Assembly (NCBI GenBank): GCA_965221555.1
Contig: OZ244895.1
Span: forward strand, 1,488,001 to 1,552,000
Source: JAJEAD01 sp965221555
GTDB lineage: Bacteria; Pseudomonadota; Gammaproteobacteria; HK1
Length of the DNA: 64,000 bases
Direction: 5' to 3'
In this document: piece after piece, positions 18,864 to 27,895 of the stretch
Numbering within the stretch: position 1 is the first letter of the stretch
Layout of the letters: each line of letters opens with the position of its first letter
Position numbers and translations under genes: made by a program
The notes under the pieces: model-generated
The model's database searches: none
The model's input: the letters and a program-made list of their open reading frames with translations, nothing else
Told to the model about the DNA's origin: nothing

Positions 18864-19069
18864 GTGCCGATCTCCATCGCCCGCAGCCGGGCGATCATGG
18901 CTTCCACCCGGGTACGGGCGATCTCGGACTTCTCGATGAGGGATGCGCGTTCCGCCACCAGAGTGTCCTGCTGGTCACGCAGGGCCTGATTCTCGTCGCT
19001 CAGCCTTGCGCAACGCTGGATCAGTTCGTCGATCTGCGTTTCGAGGACGCTCAAGTCGGGCTTTTCCAT
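18860..19069 (-). CDS. ZapB-like coiled-coil protein (TIGR02449 type)
   Basis: A 69-residue protein that is almost entirely a heptad coiled coil (LETQIDELIQRCARLSDEN onward). Small genes of this type precede zapA in many gammaproteobacteria and are classed as TIGR02449/ZapB-like. The coupling to zapA (4-base overlap) suggests a role at the divisome, but this is inferred from position and shape. Confidence 0.85.
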   Translation of the reverse strand: MEKPDLSVLETQIDELIQRCARLSDENQALRDQQDTLVAERASLIEKSEIARTRVEAMIARLRAMEIGT

Positions 19070-19238
19070 GGCACTGACGAAGATGTGCGAGGTATCAGGG
19101 AAATGCCTGACGCAGAGCGCGGACTATAGGATCGGAGTGCGAAGGCGGTCAATGGTGATAGGAGCGTCCCGGGTGCGGGTGGTAGCATGGCTGCGAATCA
19201 CGCAGCGGAGGCTTTCGGGCCTCCCACGCCGGGCGGGC

Positions 19239-19805
19239 ATGATCGACTGGTACGCGCACTGCACACGGGTTCTCGACTCGACCGGGGCCAGTCTTGGTCT
19301 GGCGGAGGGCCAGGGCATTTTGTGTGGCCGCATCTGCTCCGGAAGGGATGTCGATGTCGCGGGCTGGATCAGGGAGGTGATCGGCGGCGACGCCGCCGGC
19401 GACCTTGGCCGCTGCGAACAGGTGCTGGAGGCGGTCTCGGAGGAAACGCAGGCCCGGCTCTCCTCTTCCGAATTCGGGTTCCAGCCCTTTCTTCCCGACG
19501 ATGACCACCCCATCGAGCTGCGCTGCCAGGAGCTCGCGCGGTGGTGCCAGGGCTTCCTCTACGGGCTCGGCGCCTCGGGTCGGCTGGACCTGTCGGGTCT
19601 GGGCGTCGATGCCCGTGAAGTGATCTCCGATCTCTCGGCATTCACCAGTCTCGCAAGCGGTGGGGAATCGGAAGATCTGGAGCGCGATTATTATGAACTC
19701 GTGGAGTATCTTCGGGTGGGAGTGATGCTCATCAACGAAGAGACGTCCGAGCGACGCCATGTCGCCGGAGCGACCGGGAACGAACCCGGCGTTCCCGTTC
19801 GCTAG
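19239..19805 (+). CDS. ygfB: YgfB family (UPF0149) protein
   Basis: A 188-residue UPF0149 protein from ATG 19239. The family features are the EGQGILCGRICSG region near residue 25, the WCQGFLYGLG motif near 107, and an acidic C-terminal helix (DLERDYYELVEYLRVGVMLI). YgfB in Pseudomonas modulates gene expression and beta-lactam tolerance; a general function is not settled. It is divergent from the zapB-like/zapA pair and 33 bases ahead of pepP, the order conserved in gammaproteobacteria. The frame is open back to 19068, but that part does not resemble the family. Confidence 0.9.
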   Translation: MIDWYAHCTRVLDSTGASLGLAEGQGILCGRICSGRDVDVAGWIREVIGGDAAGDLGRCEQVLEAVSEETQARLSSSEFGFQPFLPDDDHPIELRCQELARWCQGFLYGLGASGRLDLSGLGVDAREVISDLSAFTSLASGGESEDLERDYYELVEYLRVGVMLINEETSERRHVAGATGNEPGVPVR

Positions 19806-19838
19806 TGAGGCCCGCGGTCCCCCTGCCCCGGAGGAAGC

Positions 19839-21170
19839 ATGAAGAAACAGGAGCTCTCGCGCCGTCGCCGGCGGCTGATGGAGACGATGGGCGCTTCGGG
19901 CATCGCCATCGTTCCCACCGCCCCGGTGCGATGCCGAAATCGTGACATCGACTACGCCTACCGTCCCGACAGCGACTTTCACTATCTGTGCGGGTTCGAC
20001 GAACCCGAGGCCGTGATGGTGCTGGTTCCGGAGCGCGAGCAGGGCGAGTTCCTGCTCTTCTGCCGGGAGCGGGACCCGGTAAGGGAAGCGTGGGACGGCG
20101 CCCGGGCGGGGCTCGAGGGCGCGTGCACCCTCTACGGCGCGGACGACGCGTTCCCCATCGGCGACATGGACGACATTCTTCCCGGGCTGATCGAGAACCG
20201 ATCGAGCATCTACTACGCGATGGGCTTCGACGCGGCCTTCGATCAGCGGGTTATCGGGTGGGTGAGCCGCGTTCGGGAACGCGCCCGGGCCGGGATCAAT
20301 CCGCCCGCGGAGTTCGTGGCCCTGGACCGCATTCTGCACGACATGCGCCTAGTTAAGAGCCGGGAGGAAGTGCGCACGATGCGCCGGGCGGTGGATATCA
20401 GCGCGGACGCGCACCGGCGCGCGATGGCGATGTGCCGGCCCGGAATGTACGAGTACGAAGTGGAAGCGGAGTTTCTCTACGAGATGATGCGCCAGGGCAG
20501 CCGGAGCGTCGCCTACCCCAGCATCGTGGCCGGGGGGGATAACGCCTGCGTGCTCCACTACTCGCAGAACAGCGAGGTGCTCAAGGACGGCGACCTGCTG
20601 CTGATCGATGCCGGCGCCGAATACGAGTACTACGCGGCGGACATCACGCGCACCTTTCCGGTGAACGGACAATTCTCCCCGGCGCAGCGCGCGATCTACG
20701 AGCTGGTGCTGGAGGCGCAGGAGGCGGCGATCGACCAGGTGCGCCCCGGCAACACCTTCGATGATCCGCACCGCGCCGCGGTGGAAGTGATTGCCCGGGG
20801 ACTCATCGACCTCGGCTTGCTCAAGGGTCGGCCTCGCCAGGTGATCGAGAAGGGTCGCTACCAGAAGTTCTTCTTTCATCGCACCGGCCACTGGCTCGGC
20901 ATGGATGTGCACGATGTCGGGGACTACAAGATCGGCGGGGAGTGGCGGGTGCTGGAGCCCGGCATGGTCACCACCATCGAGCCTGGGATCTACATCAGTC
21001 GGGGCGAGCGTACGGTGGCGCGCAAGTGGTGGGGCATCGGGGTGCGTATCGAGGACGATGTCCTGGTGACGAAGGGGGAGCCGGAGGTGTTGACCTCCGC
21101 CGTGCCCAAGCGCGCGGACGAAGTCGAGGCGCTCGTGGGCACTGGAGCGGCAGGCCTCGCGGGAGTCTGA
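19839..21170 (+). CDS. pepP: Xaa-Pro aminopeptidase
   Basis: Dinuclear-metal M24B peptidase that removes an N-terminal residue preceding proline. 443 residues, as in E. coli PepP. The N-terminal domain covers about 1-170. The pita-bread catalytic domain has the metal ligands: Asp in LLIDAGAE and AADITRTF, His in HRTGHWLGMDVHDVG, Glu in TTIEPGIYI and in GVRIEDDVLV. ATG 19839 has GGAGG five bases upstream. It lies in the ygfB-pepP-ubiH-ubiI order and is probably co-transcribed with ygfB. Confidence 0.96.
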   Translation: MKKQELSRRRRRLMETMGASGIAIVPTAPVRCRNRDIDYAYRPDSDFHYLCGFDEPEAVMVLVPEREQGEFLLFCRERDPVREAWDGARAGLEGACTLYGADDAFPIGDMDDILPGLIENRSSIYYAMGFDAAFDQRVIGWVSRVRERARAGINPPAEFVALDRILHDMRLVKSREEVRTMRRAVDISADAHRRAMAMCRPGMYEYEVEAEFLYEMMRQGSRSVAYPSIVAGGDNACVLHYSQNSEVLKDGDLLLIDAGAEYEYYAADITRTFPVNGQFSPAQRAIYELVLEAQEAAIDQVRPGNTFDDPHRAAVEVIARGLIDLGLLKGRPRQVIEKGRYQKFFFHRTGHWLGMDVHDVGDYKIGGEWRVLEPGMVTTIEPGIYISRGERTVARKWWGIGVRIEDDVLVTKGEPEVLTSAVPKRADEVEALVGTGAAGLAGV

Positions 21171-21249
21171 CCCGTGAAGTGCGGATCTGGTCAGTCCGTG
21201 CGCCCTCGCCGCGGGAATCGATGAAACAGGAGGGCGGGCTGACTCGCCC

Positions 21250-22560
21250 TTGGAGAGCGGGCGGGTGCCCGTGAGCGCGTCGGCGGGCGCCGGGGAGGCG
21301 GGTGTCGGCAGTCCGGCGCCCGCTCGTCAGCGGGACGAGCGGGAGGCGTCCCCCGAACCGCGCATCGCCATCGTAGGCGCGGGACCGGTAGGCGCGACGC
21401 TCGCGCTCGCGCTCTCTCGGGCGGGGATACCCTCCACCGTCATCGAACAACGCCGCGCTTCTTCCCCGGAGCCCAGACCGGTGGCCCTTTCCTGTTCCTC
21501 GCGGCGGATCTTCGACGCGTTGGGTATCTGGCCCCGGATCGCGCCCCTGGCTTCGCCGATCGCACGGGTGCACGTCTCGCAGCGTGCTCGTTTCGGCGCG
21601 ACCCGTCTGACGGCCGACGAGTTCGGTCTCGACGCTCTGGGATACGTATGCGAAGTGGGCGCGCTAACGGACGTTCTGAACCGGGCTCTGGCGCAGGCTC
21701 CCGGGGTGCGCCACCTCTCCTCGACCACCGTATCGGGAGTCGAATGCGTGGACCGCGGGTGGCGACTGCGGCTGGCCGGCGTCTCGGCGGATTCAGCACC
21801 GCCGGGTATCACGGTGGACGCGGTGGTGGCCGCCGACGGCGCGAAGAAGGCATGGTGCGCCGAGTACGTGGAGACCACCGGAGCGCACGAGTACCCAGAG
21901 GTCGCTCTCAGCGCCGTGGTCCGGGGAGAGAAGCATCACCGCTCGGTCGCTTACGAACGATTCACGCCGGGGGGGCCGATCGCGTTGCTGCCCATGCACG
22001 AGGGCGCTTGCGCCCTGGTGTGGACGCTGGCGCCGGAACGGGCAGAGCATCTGCTGCGCGCATCGGAGCGGGCATTCCGCCTGGCGCTGCACCAGGAAAT
22101 CGGGGATCGCCTCGGACGCTTCGTCGAGGTCCGGGCGCGTGAGATCGTTCCCCTGCGCAGAGTCCGGCGCCGCCCTCGCAGCGGCGCGCGAATCTACCTT
22201 GCGGGCAGTGCCGCCAACACCCTTCACCCGGTGGCGGGCCAGGGCCTGAACCTCGGACTGCGCGACGCGGCGACGCTCGCGGAACTCTTCGCGGCCGCGG
22301 TGCGCGGGGGCCGGGACCCCGGAGCGCCGGAATGTCTCGCGCGTTATCGCGCTCTGCGACGCCGGGATCACGAGCGGGTGAGCTTCGCGACCGATCTGCT
22401 GGCGCGGGTGTTCCTGTCCGATCGTCAGCCTCTCGCGCTGCTGCGGGGGGCGGCGCTGGTCGGGCTCGATCTGGCGAGTCCCGCTAAGCGGGCCTTCGCA
22501 CGCTACGCCATGGGCCTGGGCTTGCCCGCGGGCCGAATGGTCAGGGGGCTCGCCCCGTGA
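21250..22560 (+). CDS. ubiH: UbiH-type ubiquinone biosynthesis monooxygenase
   Basis: FAD-dependent aromatic hydroxylase of the UbiH/UbiF/Coq6 family, probably the C1 hydroxylase of ubiquinone synthesis. 436 residues from ATG 21250, including about 36 extra N-terminal residues before the FAD fingerprint IVGAGPVGATLALALSRAG. The second FAD motif reads AGSAANTLHPVAGQGLNLG; the usual GD is replaced, as it also is in E. coli UbiH (GNAAQTLHP), which supports the UbiH call. The start is uncertain within the first 30 codons. It ends in an overlap with the second hydroxylase gene. Confidence 0.88.
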   Translation: MESGRVPVSASAGAGEAGVGSPAPARQRDEREASPEPRIAIVGAGPVGATLALALSRAGIPSTVIEQRRASSPEPRPVALSCSSRRIFDALGIWPRIAPLASPIARVHVSQRARFGATRLTADEFGLDALGYVCEVGALTDVLNRALAQAPGVRHLSSTTVSGVECVDRGWRLRLAGVSADSAPPGITVDAVVAADGAKKAWCAEYVETTGAHEYPEVALSAVVRGEKHHRSVAYERFTPGGPIALLPMHEGACALVWTLAPERAEHLLRASERAFRLALHQEIGDRLGRFVEVRAREIVPLRRVRRRPRSGARIYLAGSAANTLHPVAGQGLNLGLRDAATLAELFAAAVRGGRDPGAPECLARYRALRRRDHERVSFATDLLARVFLSDRQPLALLRGAALVGLDLASPAKRAFARYAMGLGLPAGRMVRGLAP

Positions 22561-23807
22561 TGCACGATGTCGCGATCGTCGGCGGCGGCACCGTGGGAGC
22601 CGCGCTCGGCGCCGCGCTCGGCGCGGCACGCATGCGAGTCGCCCTGATCGAAGCCCGTGCCGCGCGGCCACGCTCCGACACCGGCGACGATTCGCGCGTG
22701 AGCGCATTGACCCCGGCCTCCCGCGCGATCCTCGATCGGCTGGGGATCTGGGAGCGCCTGGCGCCGGGGCGGGCGAACGCCTTCACGCAGATGCGCGTGT
22801 GGGAGAGCCCGCGGCGCGGGGAGATCCACTTCGATGCCGCCGACATCGGGGTTCCCGCCCTTGGGTACATCGTCGAGAACCGCGCGCTTGCCGATGCGGT
22901 GGAGTCGAGGCTTGCCACCGCCGAGTCCGTGCGCTGGTTCCGGCCCGCCCGACTCCGGGAGATCCGGGTCGAGCGACACGGCGTGATCCTGGATCTGGAC
23001 GAAGGGAGGATCGAGGCCCGCGTCGCGGTGGGTGCGGACGGCATGCGTTCGCGAACCCGAGAGCTCGCCGGAATCGGTCAGCGCCAAGGCCACTTCGGCC
23101 AGCACGCCGTCGTGGCGACGCTGCGCACCGAGCGGGGACACGGCGACACCGCCTGGCAGCGCTTCCTGCCCGGCGGACCGCTGGCGCTGCTGCCGCTTTC
23201 CGGCGGGCGCGTTTCCATTGTCTGGTCCTCGGACCCGGAGCACGCCCGCCAGTTGTGCGAGGCCTCGGGGGCCGCGTTCGAGGCGGAGGTCGCCGACGCC
23301 ATCGAGAGCCGCCTCGGCCGGCTGCGCCTCGTCGGCGAGCGGGAGGCCCTGCCTCTCGCGCACCTGAGGGCGGACCGCTATGTGGCGCAACGGATTGCCC
23401 TCGTCGGCGACGCCGCGCACACTATCCATCCTCTCGCCGGACAGGGAGTCAACCTCGGCCTGCTGGATGCGGCCACGCTGGCCGAAGAGCTCGTGCGGAT
23501 TGAGGCGGCGGGGCGCGATATCGGCCGTCACGCCAATCTTCGGGCTTACGAAAGAGCGCGCAAGGGACACAACCTGCTCGTACACGGGACGATGATGACC
23601 TTTCACCTGCTGTTTGGAGCGCGCTCGGCCGCGCTCGCGGATCTGAGAAACTTCGGCCTCTTCCTGGCCGAGCGGACTCCGCCCCTGAAGCGCTTCTTCA
23701 TGCGCTTCGCCGCGGGCGCGCTCGGTGATGGACCCGAGATGGCCCGTACCGGTATCACCGGCGAAGCGGCGGGCCTGCCGGGCCAAGGCTTCGGGATGGC
23801 GAGATGA
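22557..23807 (+). CDS. ubiI: UbiI/VisC-type ubiquinone biosynthesis hydroxylase
   Basis: A second FAD monooxygenase of the same family, 416 residues. FAD motifs are IVGGGTVGAALGAALGAARM at the N-terminus and GDAAHTIHPLAGQGVNLGL near residue 282; the middle DG motif is VGADGMRSR. In this conserved position it is usually UbiI, the C5 hydroxylase; UbiF cannot be excluded. The start is GTG 22557, overlapping the ubiH stop, or ATG 22560 directly after it. The product ends in an ATGA overlap with purC. Confidence 0.88.
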   Translation: MMHDVAIVGGGTVGAALGAALGAARMRVALIEARAARPRSDTGDDSRVSALTPASRAILDRLGIWERLAPGRANAFTQMRVWESPRRGEIHFDAADIGVPALGYIVENRALADAVESRLATAESVRWFRPARLREIRVERHGVILDLDEGRIEARVAVGADGMRSRTRELAGIGQRQGHFGQHAVVATLRTERGHGDTAWQRFLPGGPLALLPLSGGRVSIVWSSDPEHARQLCEASGAAFEAEVADAIESRLGRLRLVGEREALPLAHLRADRYVAQRIALVGDAAHTIHPLAGQGVNLGLLDAATLAEELVRIEAAGRDIGRHANLRAYERARKGHNLLVHGTMMTFHLLFGARSAALADLRNFGLFLAERTPPLKRFFMRFAAGALGDGPEMARTGITGEAAGLPGQGFGMAR

Positions 23808-24697
23808 AGGGCTCTCCTGTCTATCGAAGCGATCTCGACGAGCTGAGACTGCTCGGGCGCGGCAAGGTCCGCGACATCTACGAAGTGGACGACGCCCACC
23901 TGCTGATCGTGGCGACCGATCGCCTCTCCGCTTTCGATGTGGTGCTGCCCGACCCCATTCCCGGCAAGGGTGAAGTGCTCACCACGCTTTCCTGCTTCTG
24001 GTTCGAGCGGTTGCGCTCGGTCGTCTCCAACCACCTGAGCCCCCTTGAAGTCGGCGATGTGGTGCGAAGCGCCGCCGCCCGCGAGACACTTGAGGGCCGC
24101 TCGCTCGTGGTGCGTCGCCTGCGGCCGCTGCCGATCGAGGCGATCGTGCGCGGATATCTGATCGGCTCGGGGTGGAAGGACTACTGTGCGAGCGCTTCGG
24201 TGTGTGGCATACCTCTTCCGACGGGACTCGAACAGGCCGCGCGCCTGCCCGAGACCCTGTTCACCCCGTCCACCAAGGCCGAGATGGGCGAACACGACGC
24301 GAACATCAGCTTCGACCAGATGGTGGACCTCGTCGGCCGGGAGACGGCCGAGCGAGTGCGCGACGCGAGTCTGCATATCTACGAGGAAGCCGCCGCCCAT
24401 GCCGCCGGGCAGGGGATCATCATCGCCGATACCAAATTCGAGTTCGCAATCGACGACGACGGCGTGCTCGTGCTGATCGACGAAGTGCTGACCCCGGACT
24501 CGTCGCGCTTCTGGCCGGCCGACGAGTATCAGCCCGGCCGGAGTCCGCCAAGCTTCGACAAGCAGTTCGTGCGCGACTACCTGGCTGACACCGGCTGGGA
24601 CCGGAATCCTCCCGCTCCGCACCTGCCCGAAGACATCATCGCGGCAACCTCCCGCCGGTACGCGGAGGCCCAGCAACGCCTCACGAGCCAGGCGTGA
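23804..24697 (+). CDS. purC: Phosphoribosylaminoimidazole-succinocarboxamide synthase
   Basis: SAICAR synthetase of purine synthesis, joining CAIR and aspartate with ATP. 297 residues, the longer proteobacterial/eukaryotic-like form. The motifs GRGKVRDIYEVDD, VATDRLSAFDVVLPDPIPGKG, VRGYLIGSGWKDY and the metal-binding IADTKFEFAID and LIDEVLTPDSSRFW are present. ATG 23804 overlaps the ubiI stop, an unusual partner that suggests read-through from the ubi genes. Confidence 0.96.
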   Translation: MKGSPVYRSDLDELRLLGRGKVRDIYEVDDAHLLIVATDRLSAFDVVLPDPIPGKGEVLTTLSCFWFERLRSVVSNHLSPLEVGDVVRSAAARETLEGRSLVVRRLRPLPIEAIVRGYLIGSGWKDYCASASVCGIPLPTGLEQAARLPETLFTPSTKAEMGEHDANISFDQMVDLVGRETAERVRDASLHIYEEAAAHAAGQGIIIADTKFEFAIDDDGVLVLIDEVLTPDSSRFWPADEYQPGRSPPSFDKQFVRDYLADTGWDRNPPAPHLPEDIIAATSRRYAEAQQRLTSQA

Positions 24698-24812
24698 TGT
24701 GATGGCTCGAAGAACCTCATTGCGAGGGTGCGCGGGCGCATTCGGGCGCAACCGCCGCGCCCCCTGAACGCGTCGAAGCGCTGTCCATGCCGTAAGATAC
24801 GCGTCCGCAGCC

Positions 24813-24841
24813 TTGAATCGGTTAAGTATCGCGGTTCATAC
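24813..24841 (+). promoter_or_regulatory. Candidate promoter before parA-like gene
   Basis: TTGAAT at 24813-24818 and TCATAC at 24836-24841 are 17 bases apart, followed 26 bases later by ATG 24867. The region is locally AT-rich compared with its surroundings. This is a consensus match only. Confidence 0.3.
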
Positions 24842-24866
24842 CAGGGGAGGGGTACCGGCACTGTCG

Positions 24867-25580
24867 ATGCAACGAGTCATACTGCTGAACCCCAAAGGGG
24901 GATCGGGCAAGACGACGATCGCGACGAACCTGGCGTGCTACTTCGCCGCGGAGCACGGTCCGACCATGATCGTCGACTACGATGCCCAGGGGTCGAGCAC
25001 CCGCTGGCTGTCGCTTCGTCCCGCGTTCCTGCCGGAGATCCACGGGGTCGCCGCATTCGAGAGTCCCGCCGGAATCACCCGCTCCTTCCAACTGCGGGCC
25101 CCGATTCACACTCGGCGCATCGTGATCGATACGCCCGCCGGGGTGCGCGCCGGCGAATTCCGGCAACTCGTGCGCCCCACCGATCGCATCATCATTCCGG
25201 TGCTCGCCTCTCACATCGACATTGATGCGGCGGCAAGGTTCATCGAGCAACTGAAAAGCCTGCCTTCGGTGCGTGATGGGCAGACCCGGGTCGCGGTCGT
25301 GGCGAACCGGGTGCGCACGAGAACGCTCATCCTGCGAGAGCTGGAGGAATTCCTGCGCCGGACCAGCTTCCCCTTCGTTGCCCGCTTCCGCGAGTCCCGC
25401 CAGTATCTGCGGGCGAGCGAGCAGGGTCTCGGCATTCACGAGCTTCCGCTCAAGGAGACCGCGACGGACTGTGCCCACTGGAAACCGCTCATCGCCTGGC
25501 TCGAGGGCGGGAGGGTGCAGGACCCCGGCGCCTCCACGTCCGGGTCCCGGCGCCGGCGACGGGTCGCCGCCCGCGCCTGA
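24867..25580 (+). CDS. ParA/MinD-type ATPase, solitary
   Basis: A 237-residue deviant Walker A ATPase. It carries LLNPKGGSGKTTIATNLA at the N-terminus with the signature lysine of the ParA family, Walker A' IVDYDAQGSSTRW, and Walker B VIDTPAG. The C-terminal tail is basic (SRRRRRVAARA). No ParB, replication or flagellar gene is adjacent, so it is an orphan ParA that may position an unknown cargo rather than segregate a replicon. ATG 24867 is preferred to 24813 because the ATPase fold starts there. Confidence 0.82.
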   Translation: MQRVILLNPKGGSGKTTIATNLACYFAAEHGPTMIVDYDAQGSSTRWLSLRPAFLPEIHGVAAFESPAGITRSFQLRAPIHTRRIVIDTPAGVRAGEFRQLVRPTDRIIIPVLASHIDIDAAARFIEQLKSLPSVRDGQTRVAVVANRVRTRTLILRELEEFLRRTSFPFVARFRESRQYLRASEQGLGIHELPLKETATDCAHWKPLIAWLEGGRVQDPGASTSGSRRRRRVAARA

Positions 25581-25641
25581 TCGGCCGAGGCGGGCCTCGC
25601 TCCGGCGACCGGGTGCTCCGCTGCGTTCGGCGCCTGAGCGT

Positions 25642-26811
25642 TCAGCCGCGGTCTGCGCCCAACACCGCGAGCGCGGGCAGGGTGCGGCCTTCCACGAACT
25701 CGAGGAAGGCGCCGCCACCGGTTGAAACGTGGCTCAAGTCCGAAGCCACGTCGAAGCGTTCGATGGCGGCCAGGGTATCTCCGCCCCCCGCGACGGAGAA
25801 AGCGGGGCTTTCCGCCACCGCTCGCGCCAGCGTCCTCGTGCCGTTGCTGAAGGGGTCGAGCTCGAACACGCCCATCGGGCCGTTCCAGAGGATGGTGCCG
25901 GCGTCGTGGAGCAGGCCCGCAAGCCGCGCACAGGTCTGGGGACCGATATCCAGGATCATCTCATCGTCCGCGACGGCGTCGCTTCGCACGATGCGCGCGG
26001 GGGCGGTGGCGGAGCATTCGCGCGACACCACCACATCGCTCGCGAGCGGGATGGGCCGGCCCCGCTCGGTCGCGTGCGCGAGGAGCTCCCTTGCCACCGG
26101 CACGAGCTCCGCCTCGTACAGCGAGCGGCCGATGGGGCGGCCGGCGGCAGCGAGAAAAGTGTTGGCGATGCCTCCTCCCACCACGAGGTGGTCGACCATG
26201 CTCCCGAGACGCTCGAGCACCCGCAGCTTGGTGGAAACTTTCGCGCCTCCGACTATGGCGGCGATGGGCGGAGCGGGCCGGTCGAGAATGCGGCGAAGCG
26301 CCGCGAGCTCTGATTCGAGCAGGGGCCCGGCGCACGCGAGGGGGGCGAAGCGCGCCACCGCGTGCGTGGATGCGTGCGCGCGGTGCGCGGCGGCGAAGGC
26401 GTCCATGACGAAGACATCGCAAAGCGCCGCCAGGCGCCGCCCGAGTCCCTCGTCGTTTGCGGTCTCGCCGGTCTGGAAGCGGATGTTCTCAAGCATCGCG
26501 CAGTGCCCGGGCGCCGGCGGATCGAGCCGCTCGGGAGAGGCGGCAAGGGGCACCGGAACCCCGAGAGCCGCCGACAGCGCCCGAGCGACCGGAGCGAGAG
26601 AATACGCGGCATCGAAAGCGCCCTCCCGCGGCCTTCCCAGGTGCGACACCACGATCACCGAGGCGCCCTGGTCCAGGGCGAAACGCAGGGTGGGCAGGGC
26701 GGCCCGGATGCGCGCGTCGTTCGCGATCTCGCCCCCCGAGAGCGGGACGTTCAGATCTTCTCGGACCAGGACCCGCCGGTTGGCGAGGTCCACGTCTCGC
26801 ATCCAGCGCAC
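25642..26811 (-). CDS. pgk: Phosphoglycerate kinase
   Basis: Glycolytic ATP-forming kinase. About 389 residues, normal length. Motifs: REDLNVPL, SHLGRPREG, the hinge/active-site segment GGAKVSTKLRVLE, GGGIANTFLAAAGRPIG and the ATP-binding LWNGPMGVFE and STGGGAFLEFVEG. The start is uncertain: GTG 26811 has GAGGGGA at good spacing; GTG 26820 and ATG 26802 are alternatives in frame. It is the last gene of tkt-gap-pgk, 20 bases after gap, and ends convergently with the parA-like gene about 60 bases away. Confidence 0.94.
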   Translation of the reverse strand: MRWMRDVDLANRRVLVREDLNVPLSGGEIANDARIRAALPTLRFALDQGASVIVVSHLGRPREGAFDAAYSLAPVARALSAALGVPVPLAASPERLDPPAPGHCAMLENIRFQTGETANDEGLGRRLAALCDVFVMDAFAAAHRAHASTHAVARFAPLACAGPLLESELAALRRILDRPAPPIAAIVGGAKVSTKLRVLERLGSMVDHLVVGGGIANTFLAAAGRPIGRSLYEAELVPVARELLAHATERGRPIPLASDVVVSRECSATAPARIVRSDAVADDEMILDIGPQTCARLAGLLHDAGTILWNGPMGVFELDPFSNGTRTLARAVAESPAFSVAGGGDTLAAIERFDVASDLSHVSTGGGAFLEFVEGRTLPALAVLGADRG

Positions 26812-26831
26812 CGTGGACACTCCCCTCGGGA

Positions 26832-27848
26832 TCAGAGGGGGGCGTTGACCATCGCCACCGTGGTGTCGAGCATCCGGTTGGAGAAGCCCCACTCGTTGTC
26901 GTACCAGGCGCTCACCTTGACGAGGCGCCCTTCGAGCACCTTCGTAAGCGGAGCCTCGTAGGTGGAAGACGCGGGGTCATGGTTGAAGTCGACCGACACC
27001 AGCGCTTCGTCGCTGTAGTTCAGGATCCCCTTCAGGGGGCCCTGCGATGCGGCGAGCAGCACCGCGTCGACCTCCTCCCGGCTGGTCTCGCGGGCCGCGT
27101 TGAAGGTGAGGTCGACCAGGGAGACGTTCGCGGTGGGCACCCGTATCGCAAACCCGTCCAGCTTTCCCGCGAGCTCGGGGAGCACCAGTCCGACAGCCTT
27201 GGCCGCGCCGGTGGTGGTCGGGATCATGGACTGGGTGGCCGAGCGGGCGCGCCGCAGGTCACTGTGATAGACATCGGCGAGGACCTGGTCGTTGGTGTAG
27301 GCGTGCACGGTGGTCATCAGTCCCTGGAGGACGCCGATCCCGGCGTGGAGGGGCGCCACCAGGGGCGCCAGGCAGTTGGTCGTGCACGACGCGTTGGAGA
27401 TGACGGTGTGCGCGCGCCGCAGCACGTGATGGTTGACCCCGTAGACGATGGTGGCGTCGACGTCGCTGCCGCCGGGAGCGGAGATGATCACCTTGTCCGC
27501 TCCCGCTTCGAGGTGAGCGCTCGCCTTTGCCTTGCTGGTGAAGAGCCCGGTGGACTCGTGCACCACGTCGACCCCGAGCTCTCGCCAGGGGAGGTTGGCG
27601 GGGTTTCGCTCCGCACACACTCTTATTCGGTCGCCGTTCACGATCATGTCGCCGTCCGCGACCGACACCTCGCCGGAAAATCGGCCGTGCACGGAGTCGT
27701 ATCGGGTCAGATGGGCGTTGGTCTCGGCGTCGCCGAGGTCGTTGATCGCGACCACCCGGATCTCGCCGGTGCGCCCGCTTTCATAGAGGGCGCGCAGGAT
27801 GTTGCGCCCGATGCGCCCGAAGCCGTTGATGGCCACTCTGATCGTCAT
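26832..27848 (-). CDS. gap: Glyceraldehyde-3-phosphate dehydrogenase
   Basis: NAD-dependent GAPDH of 338 residues. The N-terminal Rossmann motif is INGFGRIGRNILRAL, the catalytic cysteine lies in SNASCTTNCLAPL near residue 154, and RVPTANVSLVDLT and WYDNEWGFSNRM are conserved. ATG 27848 has GAGGAG seven bases upstream; the same frame runs on through the transketolase region but only as an overlap. It lies between tkt and pgk. Confidence 0.96.
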   Translation of the reverse strand: MTIRVAINGFGRIGRNILRALYESGRTGEIRVVAINDLGDAETNAHLTRYDSVHGRFSGEVSVADGDMIVNGDRIRVCAERNPANLPWRELGVDVVHESTGLFTSKAKASAHLEAGADKVIISAPGGSDVDATIVYGVNHHVLRRAHTVISNASCTTNCLAPLVAPLHAGIGVLQGLMTTVHAYTNDQVLADVYHSDLRRARSATQSMIPTTTGAAKAVGLVLPELAGKLDGFAIRVPTANVSLVDLTFNAARETSREEVDAVLLAASQGPLKGILNYSDEALVSVDFNHDPASSTYEAPLTKVLEGRLVKVSAWYDNEWGFSNRMLDTTVAMVNAPL

Positions 27849-27895
27849 GATTGCTCCTCGAGGAAAGTGTCGGGGCGACGCGGGGAGCGCCGGAC

